DNA of 64,000 nt from Pseudescherichia sp032055545 (GCA_032055545.1 DAMBQR010000009.1:23821-87820); one strand, 5' to 3'; shown: positions 8,446-17,711, numbered from the stretch's first letter. Program-made: numbers and translations. The notes: generated by a model not told the origin, from the letters alone.

Positions 8446-10449
8446 TTGCGCGTTAGCCGTTCGTTAACCATTAAACAGATGGCGATGGTCTCGATCGTCG
8501 CCATGGTGTTTATTTTCCTTTTTTGCGTCATTTTGCTGTTCCATTTTGTGCAGCAGAATCGCTACAACACCGGCACGCAGCTGGAGAGCATCGCGCGCTC
8601 GGTGCGTGAGCCGCTCTCCGCCGCTATTTTGAAGGGCGACATTGCCGACGCGGAGGCTATCCTCAAACGCATCCAGCCGGCGGGCGTCGTCAGCCGGGCG
8701 GACGTTGTCCTGCCGAATCAGTTTCAGGCCCTGCGCATGAGCTTTATCCCCGAGCGGCCGGTGCCGGTGACCATTACCCGACTCTTTGAACTGCCGGTGC
8801 AGATCTCGCTGCCTATTTACTCCCTTGAGCGTCCGGCCAACCCGCAGCCGCTGGCCTATCTGGTCCTGCAGGCGGACTCATTCCGCATGTATAAGTTCGT
8901 GATGAGCACCGTCTCAACGTTAGTCACTACTTACTTACTTCTCGTACTGATCATGACGGTGGCGCTCACCTGGTGCATCAGCCGACTGATCATCCGGCCG
9001 CTGCGCAAGATCGCCCGCGAATTGAATGACCTGTCGCCGCAGGATCACCCTGGTCACCAGCTGACGCTGCCCCGCCATCATCATGATGATGAGATTGGCA
9101 TGCTGGTGCGCGGCTACAACCGCCACCAGCAGATGGTGCTGCGTCAGTATGAAGAGCTGAACAGCCAGACGACACGCTTTCCCGTATCGGAGCTGCCGAA
9201 TAAGGCCTTTATGATGGCCCTTCTGGAGCAGACCGTGGCCCGGCAAAAAACCACTGCGCTGATGGTTATCGCCTGTGAAACCCTGCAGGATACGGCAGGG
9301 GTACTCAAAGAGAGCCAGCGTGAAATGCTGCTCCTGACGCTGGTAGAGAAGATCAAGTCGGTCCTGGCCCCGCGTATGGTGCTGGCCCAGGTGAGTACGG
9401 ATACCTTTGCCATCATTGGCAACGGCGCCAGCGAGCCGTGGCACGCCATTACGCTGGGTCAGCAAGTGCTCACTGTTATTAACGAGCGTCTGCCGGTGCA
9501 GGGCATTCAGCTGCGCCCGAGCGCCAGCATTGGTATCGCCATGTTCTATGGCGACGTGACGGCGGAGCAGCTCTACCGCCGGGCTATCTCAGCGGCGCTC
9601 TCCGCTCGTCGCAAAGGCAAAAACCAGATCCAGTTCTTCGACCCTGAGCAGATGGCGACGGCGCAAAAGCGGCTGACGGAAGAGAGCGACATCTTAAACG
9701 CGCTGGATAACCATCAATTTGCCATCTGGCTACAGCCGCAGGTTAATCTGGCGACCAGCGAGGTAGTGAGCGCCGAGGCCCTGCTGCGCCAGCAGCAGCC
9801 GGACGGCAGCTGGGAGCTGCCGGAGGGGCTTATCGATAGCATTGAGTCCTGCGGGCTGATGATTGTTGTCGGCCACTGGGTGCTGGAAGAGTCCTGCCGC
9901 CTGCTCGCGGCGTGGCAGGCGCGAGGCATTATGCTGCCGCTGTCGGTTAACCTCTCGGCGCTGCAGCTGATGCACGAGGATATGGTGCGGGACCTGCTTG
10001 CGCTGCTGGAGCGCTACCGTATTGCGCCCGGCACGCTGATCCTCGAGGTGACCGAAAGCCGCCGCATTGACGATCCGCACGCGGCGGTGGCTATCCTGCG
10101 TCCCCTGCGCAATGCCGGGGTGCGTATCGCGCTGGATGATTTCGGTATGGGCTACGCAGGCCTGCGTCAGCTCCAGCACATGAAGTCCCTGCCGGTGGAC
10201 GTGCTGAAGATCGACAAGATTTTTGTTGAAGGGCTGCCGGAGGACAGCAGCATGGTCTCGTCGATTATTCATATGGCCCGCAGCCTCGATCTGAATATCA
10301 TCGCGGAAGGCGTTGAGACCGAGGCGCAACGCGCCTGGCTACAGGAGGCGGGGGTGGAGATGGCCCAGGGTTATCTTTTTGGCCGCGCGGTGGCCCCGGA
10401 GGCGTTTGAGCAGCATAATCTTCCCCATCTGGCTGACGGCAGCGCGTAG
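8446..10449 (+). CDS. pdeK: c-di-GMP phosphodiesterase PdeK (GGDEF-EAL, membrane)
   Basis: A 667-residue membrane protein matching E. coli PdeK/YhjK (662) and Yersinia HmsP. It has an N-terminal helix (about 10-35), a periplasmic segment, a second helix (about 155-185), a degenerate GGDEF domain and an EAL domain. The GGDEF motif is replaced by STDTFAI, so cyclase activity is not expected. The EAL domain keeps EALLR, EVTES, DDFGMGYAGL, KIDKIF and EGVET, so c-di-GMP hydrolysis to pGpG is expected. I chose the TTG at 8446 because it follows a GGAGAG Shine-Dalgarno sequence and gives the conserved start (M/L)RVSRSLTIKQM. Being next to bcs fits a role in lowering cellulose production. Confidence 0.93.
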   Translation: MRVSRSLTIKQMAMVSIVAMVFIFLFCVILLFHFVQQNRYNTGTQLESIARSVREPLSAAILKGDIADAEAILKRIQPAGVVSRADVVLPNQFQALRMSFIPERPVPVTITRLFELPVQISLPIYSLERPANPQPLAYLVLQADSFRMYKFVMSTVSTLVTTYLLLVLIMTVALTWCISRLIIRPLRKIARELNDLSPQDHPGHQLTLPRHHHDDEIGMLVRGYNRHQQMVLRQYEELNSQTTRFPVSELPNKAFMMALLEQTVARQKTTALMVIACETLQDTAGVLKESQREMLLLTLVEKIKSVLAPRMVLAQVSTDTFAIIGNGASEPWHAITLGQQVLTVINERLPVQGIQLRPSASIGIAMFYGDVTAEQLYRRAISAALSARRKGKNQIQFFDPEQMATAQKRLTEESDILNALDNHQFAIWLQPQVNLATSEVVSAEALLRQQQPDGSWELPEGLIDSIESCGLMIVVGHWVLEESCRLLAAWQARGIMLPLSVNLSALQLMHEDMVRDLLALLERYRIAPGTLILEVTESRRIDDPHAAVAILRPLRNAGVRIALDDFGMGYAGLRQLQHMKSLPVDVLKIDKIFVEGLPEDSSMVSSIIHMARSLDLNIIAEGVETEAQRAWLQEAGVEMAQGYLFGRAVAPEAFEQHNLPHLADGSA

Positions 10450-10605
10450 AACCCGCACTCACTTGTGCGAGCTGGCTCAAATTTTTTAACATTTCTGTTT
10501 CAAATTTGAAGTAAGTTTATTTCTGCGATGTTGTTCGGGTGTTATTTTAAGACCGCAGGCGACCCAACCCTACAATGCCTGTGGTTTTTAATTCAAGGAC
10601 ACCCT

Positions 10606-11892
10606 ATGAAAACCTCACTCTTCAAAAGCCTCTACTTTCAGGTGCTGACCGCCATCGCCATCGGTATTCTGCTCGGTCACTTCTACCCTGAACTCGGCAC
10701 ACAGATGAAGCCGCTTGGCGACGCCTTCGTGAAGCTGATTAAAATGATTATCGCCCCGGTGATCTTCTGTACCGTGGTAACCGGCATCGCAGGCATGGAA
10801 AGCATGAAGGCGGTAGGCCGCACCGGCGCGGTGGCGCTGCTCTATTTTGAAGTGGTTAGTACCCTGGCACTGATCATCGGTCTGATCATTGTTAACGTGG
10901 TACAGCCGGGCGCGGGCATGAACGTTGATGTTGCCACTCTGGATGCCAAAGCGGTGGCGGTCTATGCTGCCCAGGCCGAGCAGCAGGGCACTATCGCCTT
11001 CCTGATGGATGTGATCCCCTCCAGCGTCATCGGCGCGTTTGCCAGCGGCAATATTCTCCAGGTGCTGCTGTTCGCCGTGCTGTTCGGCTTTGCCCTGCAT
11101 CGCCTTGGCCACAAGGGGCAGCTGATCTTTAACGTGATCGAGAGCTTCTCCCAGGTCATCTTCGGCATCATCAACATGATCATGCGCCTCGCCCCTATCG
11201 GCGCGTTTGGCGCCATGGCCTTTACCATCGGTAAATATGGTGTCGGCACCCTGGTGCAGCTTGGACAGCTGATCATCTGCTTCTACGCCACCTGTATTCT
11301 GTTTATCGTGGTGGTGCTCGGGAGCATTGCCCGTGCCACTGGCTTTAGCATCTTTAAATTTATCCGCTACATTCGCGAAGAGCTGCTGATCGTGTTGGGC
11401 ACCTCGTCCTCCGAATCGGCGCTGCCGCGCATGCTCGACAAGATGGAGAAGCTCGGCTGCCGTAAATCCGTGGTCGGGCTGGTGATCCCTACCGGCTACT
11501 CTTTTAACCTCGACGGCACCTCTATCTACCTGACGATGGCGGCGGTGTTTATCGCCCAGGCCACCAATAGCCATATGGATATTGTCCATCAGATCACGCT
11601 GCTGGTGGTGCTGCTGCTCTCCTCAAAAGGGGCGGCAGGGGTGACCGGCAGCGGCTTTATCGTGCTGGCGGCCACCCTCTCTGCGGTAGGGCATCTGCCG
11701 GTCGCCGGGCTGGCGCTGATCCTGGGTATCGACCGCTTTATGTCCGAGGCGCGGGCGCTGACCAACCTGATTGGTAACGGCGTAGCGACCATTGTGGTGG
11801 CAAAATGGGTGAAAGAGCTGGACCACAAGCAGCTGAAAAATACCCTTAATAACCGTGCGCCAGACGGCAAAACGGGCGAAATTTCCTCATAA
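10606..11892 (+). CDS. dctA: Aerobic C4-dicarboxylate transporter DctA
   Basis: A 428-residue DAACS-family symporter, the same length as E. coli DctA. It imports succinate, fumarate, malate and aspartate with protons or sodium across the inner membrane. The family signatures are intact: the serine-rich hairpin GTSSSESALPRM and the binding-site segments PTGYSFNLDGTSIY and SSKGAAGVTGSGF. The ATG at 10606 gives the conserved start MKTSLFKSLYFQV behind AAGGA; a 26-codon upstream extension is in frame but not conserved. It is a single gene between pdeK and yhjJ. E. coli dctA is under DcuSR and CRP control; I could not identify those sites here with confidence. Confidence 0.97.
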   Translation: MKTSLFKSLYFQVLTAIAIGILLGHFYPELGTQMKPLGDAFVKLIKMIIAPVIFCTVVTGIAGMESMKAVGRTGAVALLYFEVVSTLALIIGLIIVNVVQPGAGMNVDVATLDAKAVAVYAAQAEQQGTIAFLMDVIPSSVIGAFASGNILQVLLFAVLFGFALHRLGHKGQLIFNVIESFSQVIFGIINMIMRLAPIGAFGAMAFTIGKYGVGTLVQLGQLIICFYATCILFIVVVLGSIARATGFSIFKFIRYIREELLIVLGTSSSESALPRMLDKMEKLGCRKSVVGLVIPTGYSFNLDGTSIYLTMAAVFIAQATNSHMDIVHQITLLVVLLLSSKGAAGVTGSGFIVLAATLSAVGHLPVAGLALILGIDRFMSEARALTNLIGNGVATIVVAKWVKELDHKQLKNTLNNRAPDGKTGEISS

Positions 11893-12027
11893 TCTACCCA
11901 CTTATGCCCGTTGTCCCTTGTAGGGGCACGGGCACCTGCGCATAATTACCCCCTATTTTTTCACTTCCCGGTGTGACGTTTTGCTTTTTTGGCTGTCTAA
12001 CACGGAGTGTTAAAACTTCATTTTAGG

Positions 12028-12052
12028 CTGCCTGCATGACAGGCGGTCTTTT
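12028..12052 (+). terminator. Weak terminator-like hairpin between dctA and yhjJ
   Basis: CTGCCTG (12028-12034), loop CATGA and CAGGCGG (12040-12046) form a 7-bp stem with one G-U pair, followed by TCTTTT. It ends 28 nt before yhjJ, so it may end dctA transcription or act as an attenuator. The stem is short. Confidence 0.4.
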
Positions 12053-12079
12053 AACCAGGAATGTTGATCAGGGGTTTAC

Positions 12080-13570
12080 ATGCAGGGCACAAAAATTCGA
12101 CTCATAACTGGCGGTTTGCTGATGATGGCAGCCAGTTACGTGCAGGCAGATGCGCTCCAGCCCGACCCGGCATGGCAACAGGGGACACTGACGAACGGTT
12201 TTCAGTGGCAGGTGTTAAGTACGCCGCAGCGCCCCAGCGACAGGGTTGAGCTCCGCCTGCTGGTGAATACCGGCTCGCTCACCGAAAGCACGCAGCAGAG
12301 TGGCTATAGCCACTTTATTCCACGTATCGCGTTGTCCCACAGCGGCAGCCTTGAGCCGGCGCAGGTGCGCGCGCTCTGGCAGCAGGGGATCGATCCCAAA
12401 CGTCCGCTGCCCCCCGCGCTGGTCTCCTACGACTACACGCTGTTTAGCCTGAGCCTGCCCAATAACCGCAGCGACCTGCTGAAAGAGGCGCTGGTCTACC
12501 TCTCTGATATTACCGGCAAGCTCACCGTAACGCCGGAGACGATAAACCACGCGCTGGGCAGTGACGATATGGTAGCGACCTGGCCGTTAGAGACCAATGA
12601 TAACTGGTGGCGCTACCGCCTGAAAGGCTCCACCCTGCTGGGACACGATCCTGCCGCGCCGCTGAAAAAACCGGTGGATGAGGCCCAGCTGAAGGCTTTC
12701 TACCAGAAGTGGTACACCCCGGACGCCATGACCCTGATCGTCGTGGGCAATATCGACAGCCGCACCGTCGGGGAGCAGATCAATAAAACCTTTGGCGAGC
12801 TGAAGGGCAAACGGCAGACGCCGGCTCCGCTGCCAACGCTCTCTCCGCTGCCGCGCGAGCCGGTAAGCATTATGACCGACTCCGTGCGCCAGGACAGGCT
12901 TTCGCTGATGTGGGACGTGCCGTGGCAGCCGATCCGTGAATCCGCTGCGCTGGAGCGCTACTGGCGGGCTGACGTGGCCCGCGAGGCGCTGTTCTGGCAT
13001 ATCCAGCAGAACCTGAGCAAAAATAACGCCAAAGATATTGGCCTCGGTTTCGACTGCCGGGTCCTGTTCCAGCGCGCGCAGTGCGCGATTAACGTTGACT
13101 CCGCACCCGATAAGCTCAGCGCCAATCTTGCTACCATCGCCCGCGAGCTGAAAAAGGTGCGCGACAACGGCCTGTCAGAGGATGAGTTTAATGCCCTGAT
13201 TGCCCAGAAGAAGCTGGAGCTGCAAAGGCTGTTTACGACCTATGCCCGCACCGATACCGACGTGCTGATCAGCCAGCGTATGCGCTCCCTGCAAAATCAG
13301 GTGGTGGATATTGCCCCTGAGCAGTACCAGAAGCTGCGGCAGAACTTCCTGAACGGCCTGACCGCCGACATTCTGAACCAGAGCCTGCGCCAGCAGTTGA
13401 CTCAGGAGCTGTCGCTGGTGCTGCTGCAGCCGAAAGGCGAGCCAGAGTTTAATATGAAGGAGCTGCAGGCTACCTGGGATGAGGTAATGAGTACCGAGAC
13501 CTCTGCCCTTGTGCCTGTCAGCGATGACGTACATCAGGACGTGACGGATATTCCGCCGGTTCAGCAGTAG
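12080..13570 (+). CDS. yhjJ: M16-like periplasmic protein YhjJ (inactive peptidase fold)
   Basis: A 496-residue protein matching E. coli YhjJ (498) along its whole length. It has a signal peptide (about residues 1-23, ending VQA-DA) and two M16-type domains of about 220 residues. M16 proteases use an HxxEH zinc motif; the equivalent site here reads YSHFIPRI, so zinc ligands are missing and it is probably not a metalloprotease, as in the E. coli protein. The sequence from FYQKWYTPDAMTLIVVGN is the usual M16 strand-helix region. Its function is not established. Being beside the c-di-GMP genes reflects conserved gene order and does not show a shared role. Confidence 0.93.
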   Translation: MQGTKIRLITGGLLMMAASYVQADALQPDPAWQQGTLTNGFQWQVLSTPQRPSDRVELRLLVNTGSLTESTQQSGYSHFIPRIALSHSGSLEPAQVRALWQQGIDPKRPLPPALVSYDYTLFSLSLPNNRSDLLKEALVYLSDITGKLTVTPETINHALGSDDMVATWPLETNDNWWRYRLKGSTLLGHDPAAPLKKPVDEAQLKAFYQKWYTPDAMTLIVVGNIDSRTVGEQINKTFGELKGKRQTPAPLPTLSPLPREPVSIMTDSVRQDRLSLMWDVPWQPIRESAALERYWRADVAREALFWHIQQNLSKNNAKDIGLGFDCRVLFQRAQCAINVDSAPDKLSANLATIARELKKVRDNGLSEDEFNALIAQKKLELQRLFTTYARTDTDVLISQRMRSLQNQVVDIAPEQYQKLRQNFLNGLTADILNQSLRQQLTQELSLVLLQPKGEPEFNMKELQATWDEVMSTETSALVPVSDDVHQDVTDIPPVQQ

Positions 13571-13581
13571 CGCAGTTGGAG

Positions 13582-13609
13582 CCGGCCCGCTGCCAGCGGC
13601 AGGGGCCGG
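13582..13609. terminator. GC-rich hairpin between convergent yhjJ and kdgK
   Basis: CCGGCC (13582-13587) pairs with GGCCGG (13604-13609), enclosing a second small dyad, CCGCT/AGCGG. It lies 11 nt after the yhjJ stop and 13 nt from the kdgK stop. It has no T-run, so it is at best a weak or Rho-assisted terminator. Confidence 0.4.
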
Positions 13610-13622
13610 AAACGCCTGGCGA

Positions 13623-14552
13623 TCAGTTCGGCATCGCCTCGCGGGGAATAATCGCCCCGCGGTACTGGATCACGGTGCTGGCAGTCAGATGACCGCGCTG
13701 CGCCGCCGCGTTGGCATCCCCGCCGGTCAGGCGCACGGCCAGGTAGCCGGCGCTAAAGGAGTCGCCTGCGGCGGTCGTATCGATCACCTTCTCTTTCGGC
13801 AGCGTCACGGCCGGCACATCAATCACCGCTTCACCGGCAATCGCCACCAGGCAGGAGTCCGCGCCGCGCTTCACCACTACCTCGCTGACGCCAGCGGCCT
13901 GGGTACGGGCGATCACCTCTTCCACCGGCTTTTCGCCCCACAGCGCATCCTCGTCGTCCAGGGTCAGGAAGGCGATATCGGTGCAGGTCAGCATCTGCTG
14001 GTAGACCTGCTGAGTCTCCTCTTTGCTGGCCCACAGGCGCGGACGGTAGTTGTTATCGAAAATCACCTTGCCGCCGTTGGCGCGACATTCGCGCAGCAGG
14101 GAGAGCAGTTTATCGCGGCTGGCCGGGATTAAGATCGCAAGGCTGATCCCGCTCAGGTAGAGGTAGTCAAAGGTCGCCAGCTCTTCACAGATGGCGGCGG
14201 ACTGCTCGCTCTCCAGCCAGAATTTAGCCGCCGCCTCGTTGCGCCAGTAGTAGAAGGTACGCTCGCCGTTGCTGTCGGTTTCGATGTAGTAGAGACCCGG
14301 GAGGCGGTTCTCCATGCGCTGGGTAAGGGAGGTATCGACGCTTTCGCTCTGCCAGGCGTCCAGCATCTGCTGGCTAAAATTATCCGTCCCCAGCGCCGTG
14401 ACGTAGTGTACCGACAGCGCGGCCGGATCGACCTGGCGGGCAACGTAAACGGAGGTATTTAAGGTATCGCCACCAAAGCCACGGTTCACCTCTGTGCCTT
14501 TCTGTGACAGCTCAATCATGCATTCGCCAATGACGGCAATTTTCCTGGACAT
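13623..14552 (-). CDS. kdgK: 2-keto-3-deoxygluconate kinase KdgK
   Basis: A 309-residue PfkB-family sugar kinase, the same length as E. coli KdgK. It phosphorylates 2-keto-3-deoxygluconate to KDPG, the step that joins hexuronate and pectin breakdown to the Entner-Doudoroff aldolase. The PfkB signature is intact near the C-terminus (DTTAAGDSFSAGYL, with the catalytic Asp in the GD pair), and the N-terminal GGDTLNTSVY binds substrate. I chose the ATG at 14552, which gives MSRKIAVIGECMIEL; upstream in-frame ATGs would add unconserved residues. A KdgR-like box lies upstream at 14620-14638. It is divergent from pdeH. Confidence 0.96.
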   Translation of the reverse strand: MSRKIAVIGECMIELSQKGTEVNRGFGGDTLNTSVYVARQVDPAALSVHYVTALGTDNFSQQMLDAWQSESVDTSLTQRMENRLPGLYYIETDSNGERTFYYWRNEAAAKFWLESEQSAAICEELATFDYLYLSGISLAILIPASRDKLLSLLRECRANGGKVIFDNNYRPRLWASKEETQQVYQQMLTCTDIAFLTLDDEDALWGEKPVEEVIARTQAAGVSEVVVKRGADSCLVAIAGEAVIDVPAVTLPKEKVIDTTAAGDSFSAGYLAVRLTGGDANAAAQRGHLTASTVIQYRGAIIPREAMPN

Positions 14553-14619
14553 AGTCATCAACCTGAGTCGGATAAGTATTGGGGTTAGTGTGCGTTGCGC
14601 GTGCTGCGTGGTCAATCAT

Positions 14620-14638
14620 ATTAAAACAACGTTCCAAT
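14620..14638. promoter_or_regulatory. Candidate KdgR operator upstream of kdgK
   Basis: The 19-nt element ATTAAAAC-AAC-GTTCCAAT resembles the enteric KdgR box (roughly AATRAAAC-N3-GTTTYATT), matching about 13 of 16 positions from memory. It lies 68 nt upstream of the kdgK start. KdgR represses kdgK in enterobacteria, so the location fits. The call rests on motif similarity alone. Confidence 0.45.
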
Positions 14639-14709
14639 AAATTTTTGAGCTGGCGCGTGTTAAGTGCAGATTCCGCCTGCAGAATTTTATTTTGCTGCCT
14701 GATTGAACA

Positions 14710-14736
14710 TAAAGTTCTCACCCGCCGCGCCGATAA
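14710..14736 (+). promoter_or_regulatory. Sigma-28 (FliA) flagellar promoter for pdeH
   Basis: TAAAGTTC (14710-14717), an 11-nt spacer, then GCCGATAA (14729-14736) match the FliA consensus TAAAGTTT-N11-GCCGATAA at all positions but one. It lies 52 nt before the pdeH start. E. coli yhjH/pdeH is a class 3 flagellar gene, so this strongly suggests flagellar-regulon control here and that the host carries flagellar genes. Confidence 0.92.
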
Positions 14737-14787
14737 CTCAAAGACGAGTTCCGCCAGGTCACTCACTCTATTACAGGACATCTGACA

Positions 14788-15558
14788 ATGAAGTTGAAGC
14801 AGGTTATCCAGCGGCTAAGCATTCCGGAGGCGAGCATCGAAAGCCTGGAAGAGCGGCGCTACTGGCTGCAATGTGAACGTGCCTACACTTACCAGCCCAT
14901 CTATCGCGTAGATGGCAGCCTGATGGCAATCGAAGTATTAACGATCGTTACGCACCCGGATAATCCATCGCAGCGTATTGCGCCTGACCGCTACTTTGCG
15001 GAGGTTGCGGTCCGTCAGCGCCTGGACGTCATGCTGGAGCAGGTCAACCTGCTCGCCCTGCAAAACGACTTTTTTGTGCAGAATAACGTGCTGGCGTCGG
15101 TCAACGTTGATGGCCCAACGCTGCTGTCGATGCGCCAGAACCCGCAAATGATGGCGCTGATCGAGACGCTGCCGTGGCTGCGCTTCGAGCTGGTAGAGCA
15201 TATTCGCCTGCCGGAGGACTCCTCGTTTGCTTCGATCTGTGAAATCGGCCCGCTGTGGCTGGATGACTTTGGCACCGGGATGGCGAACTTCTCTGCGCTG
15301 AGCGAAGTGCGCTACGACTACATCAAGGTAGCCCGCGAGCTGTTCATCATGCTGCGCAAGACGCCGGAAGGGCGCAATCTGTTCACGCTGCTGTTGCAGC
15401 TGATGAATCGTTACTGCCAGGGCGTGATTGTCGAAGGTGTAGAGACACTGGAGGAGTGGCGCGACGTACAGGCGTCACCGGCCTTTGCCGCGCAGGGTTA
15501 TTTCCTCTCTCGTCCCGTACCGCTGGAAAACCTCGAAAGCGTTATTCTCGCTCTATAA
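14788..15558 (+). CDS. pdeH: c-di-GMP phosphodiesterase PdeH (stand-alone EAL)
   Basis: A 256-residue soluble EAL-domain protein (E. coli PdeH/YhjH 255). It hydrolyses c-di-GMP and keeps the level low in motile cells, relieving the YcgR brake on flagella. Signature positions are IEVLTIV (the EAL site as EVL, residues 49-51), FELVEHIRLP, LWLDDFGTGMANFSAL (metal-binding DD), DYIKVARE and GVIVEGVET. There is no membrane segment or sensor domain. It is transcribed from the sigma-28 promoter 52 nt upstream. Together with bcsA and pdeK it makes this a c-di-GMP gene neighbourhood. Confidence 0.96.
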   Translation: MKLKQVIQRLSIPEASIESLEERRYWLQCERAYTYQPIYRVDGSLMAIEVLTIVTHPDNPSQRIAPDRYFAEVAVRQRLDVMLEQVNLLALQNDFFVQNNVLASVNVDGPTLLSMRQNPQMMALIETLPWLRFELVEHIRLPEDSSFASICEIGPLWLDDFGTGMANFSALSEVRYDYIKVARELFIMLRKTPEGRNLFTLLLQLMNRYCQGVIVEGVETLEEWRDVQASPAFAAQGYFLSRPVPLENLESVILAL

Positions 15559-15632
15559 CATCAGGTTGCACTCCTTTCTTTCATCCTCAGCTATCTTTAT
15601 GACAGGCAAGGCAAGAATGGAAGGATGCAAGC

Positions 15633-17693
15633 ATGACAAGAACAAGCAAGGCAATCATTGCCGTCCTGGGAACGCTTTTGTTGCTGATCGTGGTGGCCAT
15701 CATCATTATCGCGACCTTTGACTGGAACCGTCTTAAACCGACTATTAATGAGAAGGTCTCCACCGAGCTGAATCGCCCCTTTGCGATACGCGGTGATCTA
15801 GGCGTCGTTTGGGAGCGGCAGAAGCAGGAGACCGGCTGGCGTAGCTGGGTGCCATGGCCGCACGTGCATGCCGAGGATGTGATCCTCGGCAACCCGCCCG
15901 ATATCCCTGAGATCACCATGGTCCACCTGCCGCGGGTTGAGGCCACGCTGGCCCCGCTGGCGCTGTTGACCAAAACCGTCTATCTGCCGTGGGTGAAGTT
16001 TGAGAAGCCGGATGCCCGGCTGATCCGCCTGTCGGAAAAAACCAACAACTGGACCTTTAACCTGGCGGGCAGCGATGAGCCAAAAGAGGAGGGCGCGCCG
16101 CCGTCGGCCTGGTCCTTCCGTCTGGACAATATTCTCTTCGATCAGGGCCGCGTGGCGATTGATGACAAGGTCAGCAAAGCTGACGTTGAGATCCTGATCG
16201 ATCCGCTTGGCAAGCCGCTGCCGTTTAGCGAAGTCACGGGTAGTGATAAAGAGAAGAACACCAAAGTAGGCGACTACGTGTTTGGCCTGAAGGCGCAGGG
16301 GCGCTACAACGGCCAGCAGGTGACCGGCACGGGTAAAATTGGTGGCATGCTGGCGCTGCGCAGCGAAGGTACGCCGTTCCCGGTGCAGGCTGATTTCCGC
16401 TCTGGTAACACCCGCGTCGCCTTCTCCGGCACGGTGAGCGATCCGATGAAGATGGGCGGAGTCGATCTTAAGCTTAAGTTTGCCGGTAACTCGCTGGGTG
16501 AGCTGTACGATCTGACCGGCGTCCTGCTGCCGGATACGCCGCCGTTTGAGACCGACGGTCGGCTGGTGGCGAAGATCGATGCTGAAAAATCCTCCGTCTA
16601 TGACTACCGCGGCTTTAATGGCCGCATCGGCGACAGCGATATTCACGGCTCCCTGACCTACACCACCGGCAAACCCCGGCCGAAGCTGGAGGGCGATCTT
16701 GAGTCGCGCCAGCTGCGTCTGGCGGATTTAGGGCCGCTGGTTGGCGTTGACTCCGGGAAGGGGGCTGAGAAGTCGAAGCAGTCTGAGCAGAAGAAGGGCG
16801 AGAAGACTAATCAGCCCGCAGGCAAAGTGCTGCCCTACGATCGCTTCGAAACCGATAAGTGGGACACCATGGACGCCGACGTGAGCTTTAAGGGGCGGCG
16901 CATCGAACACGGCAGCTCTCTGCCCATCAGCGATCTCTCGACCCATATCATCCTGAAGAACGCCGACCTGCGCCTTCAGCCGCTGAAGTTTGGCCTGGCG
17001 GGCGGGACCATCTCTTCCAATATCCATCTTGAAGGGGATAAGAAGCCGATGCAGGGGCGGGCGGACATCCAGGCCCGCCGCCTGAAGCTAAAAGAGCTGA
17101 TGCCGGACGTGGAGCTGATGCAGAAAACCATCGGTGAGATGAACGGCGATGCCGATATTCGCGGGACGGGTAACTCCATTGCCGCGCTGCTTGGCTCAAG
17201 CAACGGCGACCTGAAGCTGCTGATGAACGACGGCGTGGTCAGCCGTAACCTGATGGAGATCCTCGGACTCAACGTCGGCAACTTTATCGTCGGGCAGATT
17301 TTCGGTGATGATGAGGTGCGCGTAAACTGCGCTGCCGCCAACCTGAACCTGGTCAACGGCGTGGCACGTCCGCAGATTTTCGCCTTCGATACCGAGAACG
17401 CGATCATCAACGTCACCGGTACCGCCAGCTTCGCCTCGGAGCAGCTCGATCTGACCATCAACCCCGAGAGCAAGGGGATCCGTATCGTCACCCTGCGCTC
17501 ACCGCTCTACGTGCGTGGCACCTTCAAGAACCCGCAGGCGGGCGTGAAGGCTGGCCCGCTGATTGCGCGCGGTGCGGTAGCGGCAGCGTTGGCAACATTA
17601 GTGACGCCGGCAGCGGCGCTGCTGGCGCTCATCTCCCCGTCGGAAGGCCAGGAGAACCAGTGCCGGAACATTCTGGCGCAGATGAAGAAGTAA
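15633..17693 (+). CDS. yhjG: AsmA-family protein YhjG
   Basis: A 686-residue protein matching E. coli YhjG throughout. It has an N-terminal membrane helix (about residues 7-29, IIAVLGTLLLLIVVAIIIIA) and a large beta-rich periplasmic part. The C-terminal AsmA domain lies at about residues 420-620 (including DIQARRLKLKELMPD). AsmA-like proteins are repeating-beta-groove proteins proposed to carry phospholipid between the membranes; that role is inferred from the family. A Lys/Glu-rich linker (about residues 370-395) splits the domains. The gene follows pdeH after 74 nt and is closed by a strong terminator at 17712. Confidence 0.93.
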   Translation: MTRTSKAIIAVLGTLLLLIVVAIIIIATFDWNRLKPTINEKVSTELNRPFAIRGDLGVVWERQKQETGWRSWVPWPHVHAEDVILGNPPDIPEITMVHLPRVEATLAPLALLTKTVYLPWVKFEKPDARLIRLSEKTNNWTFNLAGSDEPKEEGAPPSAWSFRLDNILFDQGRVAIDDKVSKADVEILIDPLGKPLPFSEVTGSDKEKNTKVGDYVFGLKAQGRYNGQQVTGTGKIGGMLALRSEGTPFPVQADFRSGNTRVAFSGTVSDPMKMGGVDLKLKFAGNSLGELYDLTGVLLPDTPPFETDGRLVAKIDAEKSSVYDYRGFNGRIGDSDIHGSLTYTTGKPRPKLEGDLESRQLRLADLGPLVGVDSGKGAEKSKQSEQKKGEKTNQPAGKVLPYDRFETDKWDTMDADVSFKGRRIEHGSSLPISDLSTHIILKNADLRLQPLKFGLAGGTISSNIHLEGDKKPMQGRADIQARRLKLKELMPDVELMQKTIGEMNGDADIRGTGNSIAALLGSSNGDLKLLMNDGVVSRNLMEILGLNVGNFIVGQIFGDDEVRVNCAAANLNLVNGVARPQIFAFDTENAIINVTGTASFASEQLDLTINPESKGIRIVTLRSPLYVRGTFKNPQAGVKAGPLIARGAVAAALATLVTPAAALLALISPSEGQENQCRNILAQMKK

Positions 17694-17711
17694 GCAGGAG
17701 AGCAGGATGAA

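Noticed and set aside
10528..10605. A longer dctA start giving 454 residues
   Set aside because: The additional 26 residues are not conserved and lie in the promoter region; the ATG at 10606 has AAGGA and gives the full E. coli length.
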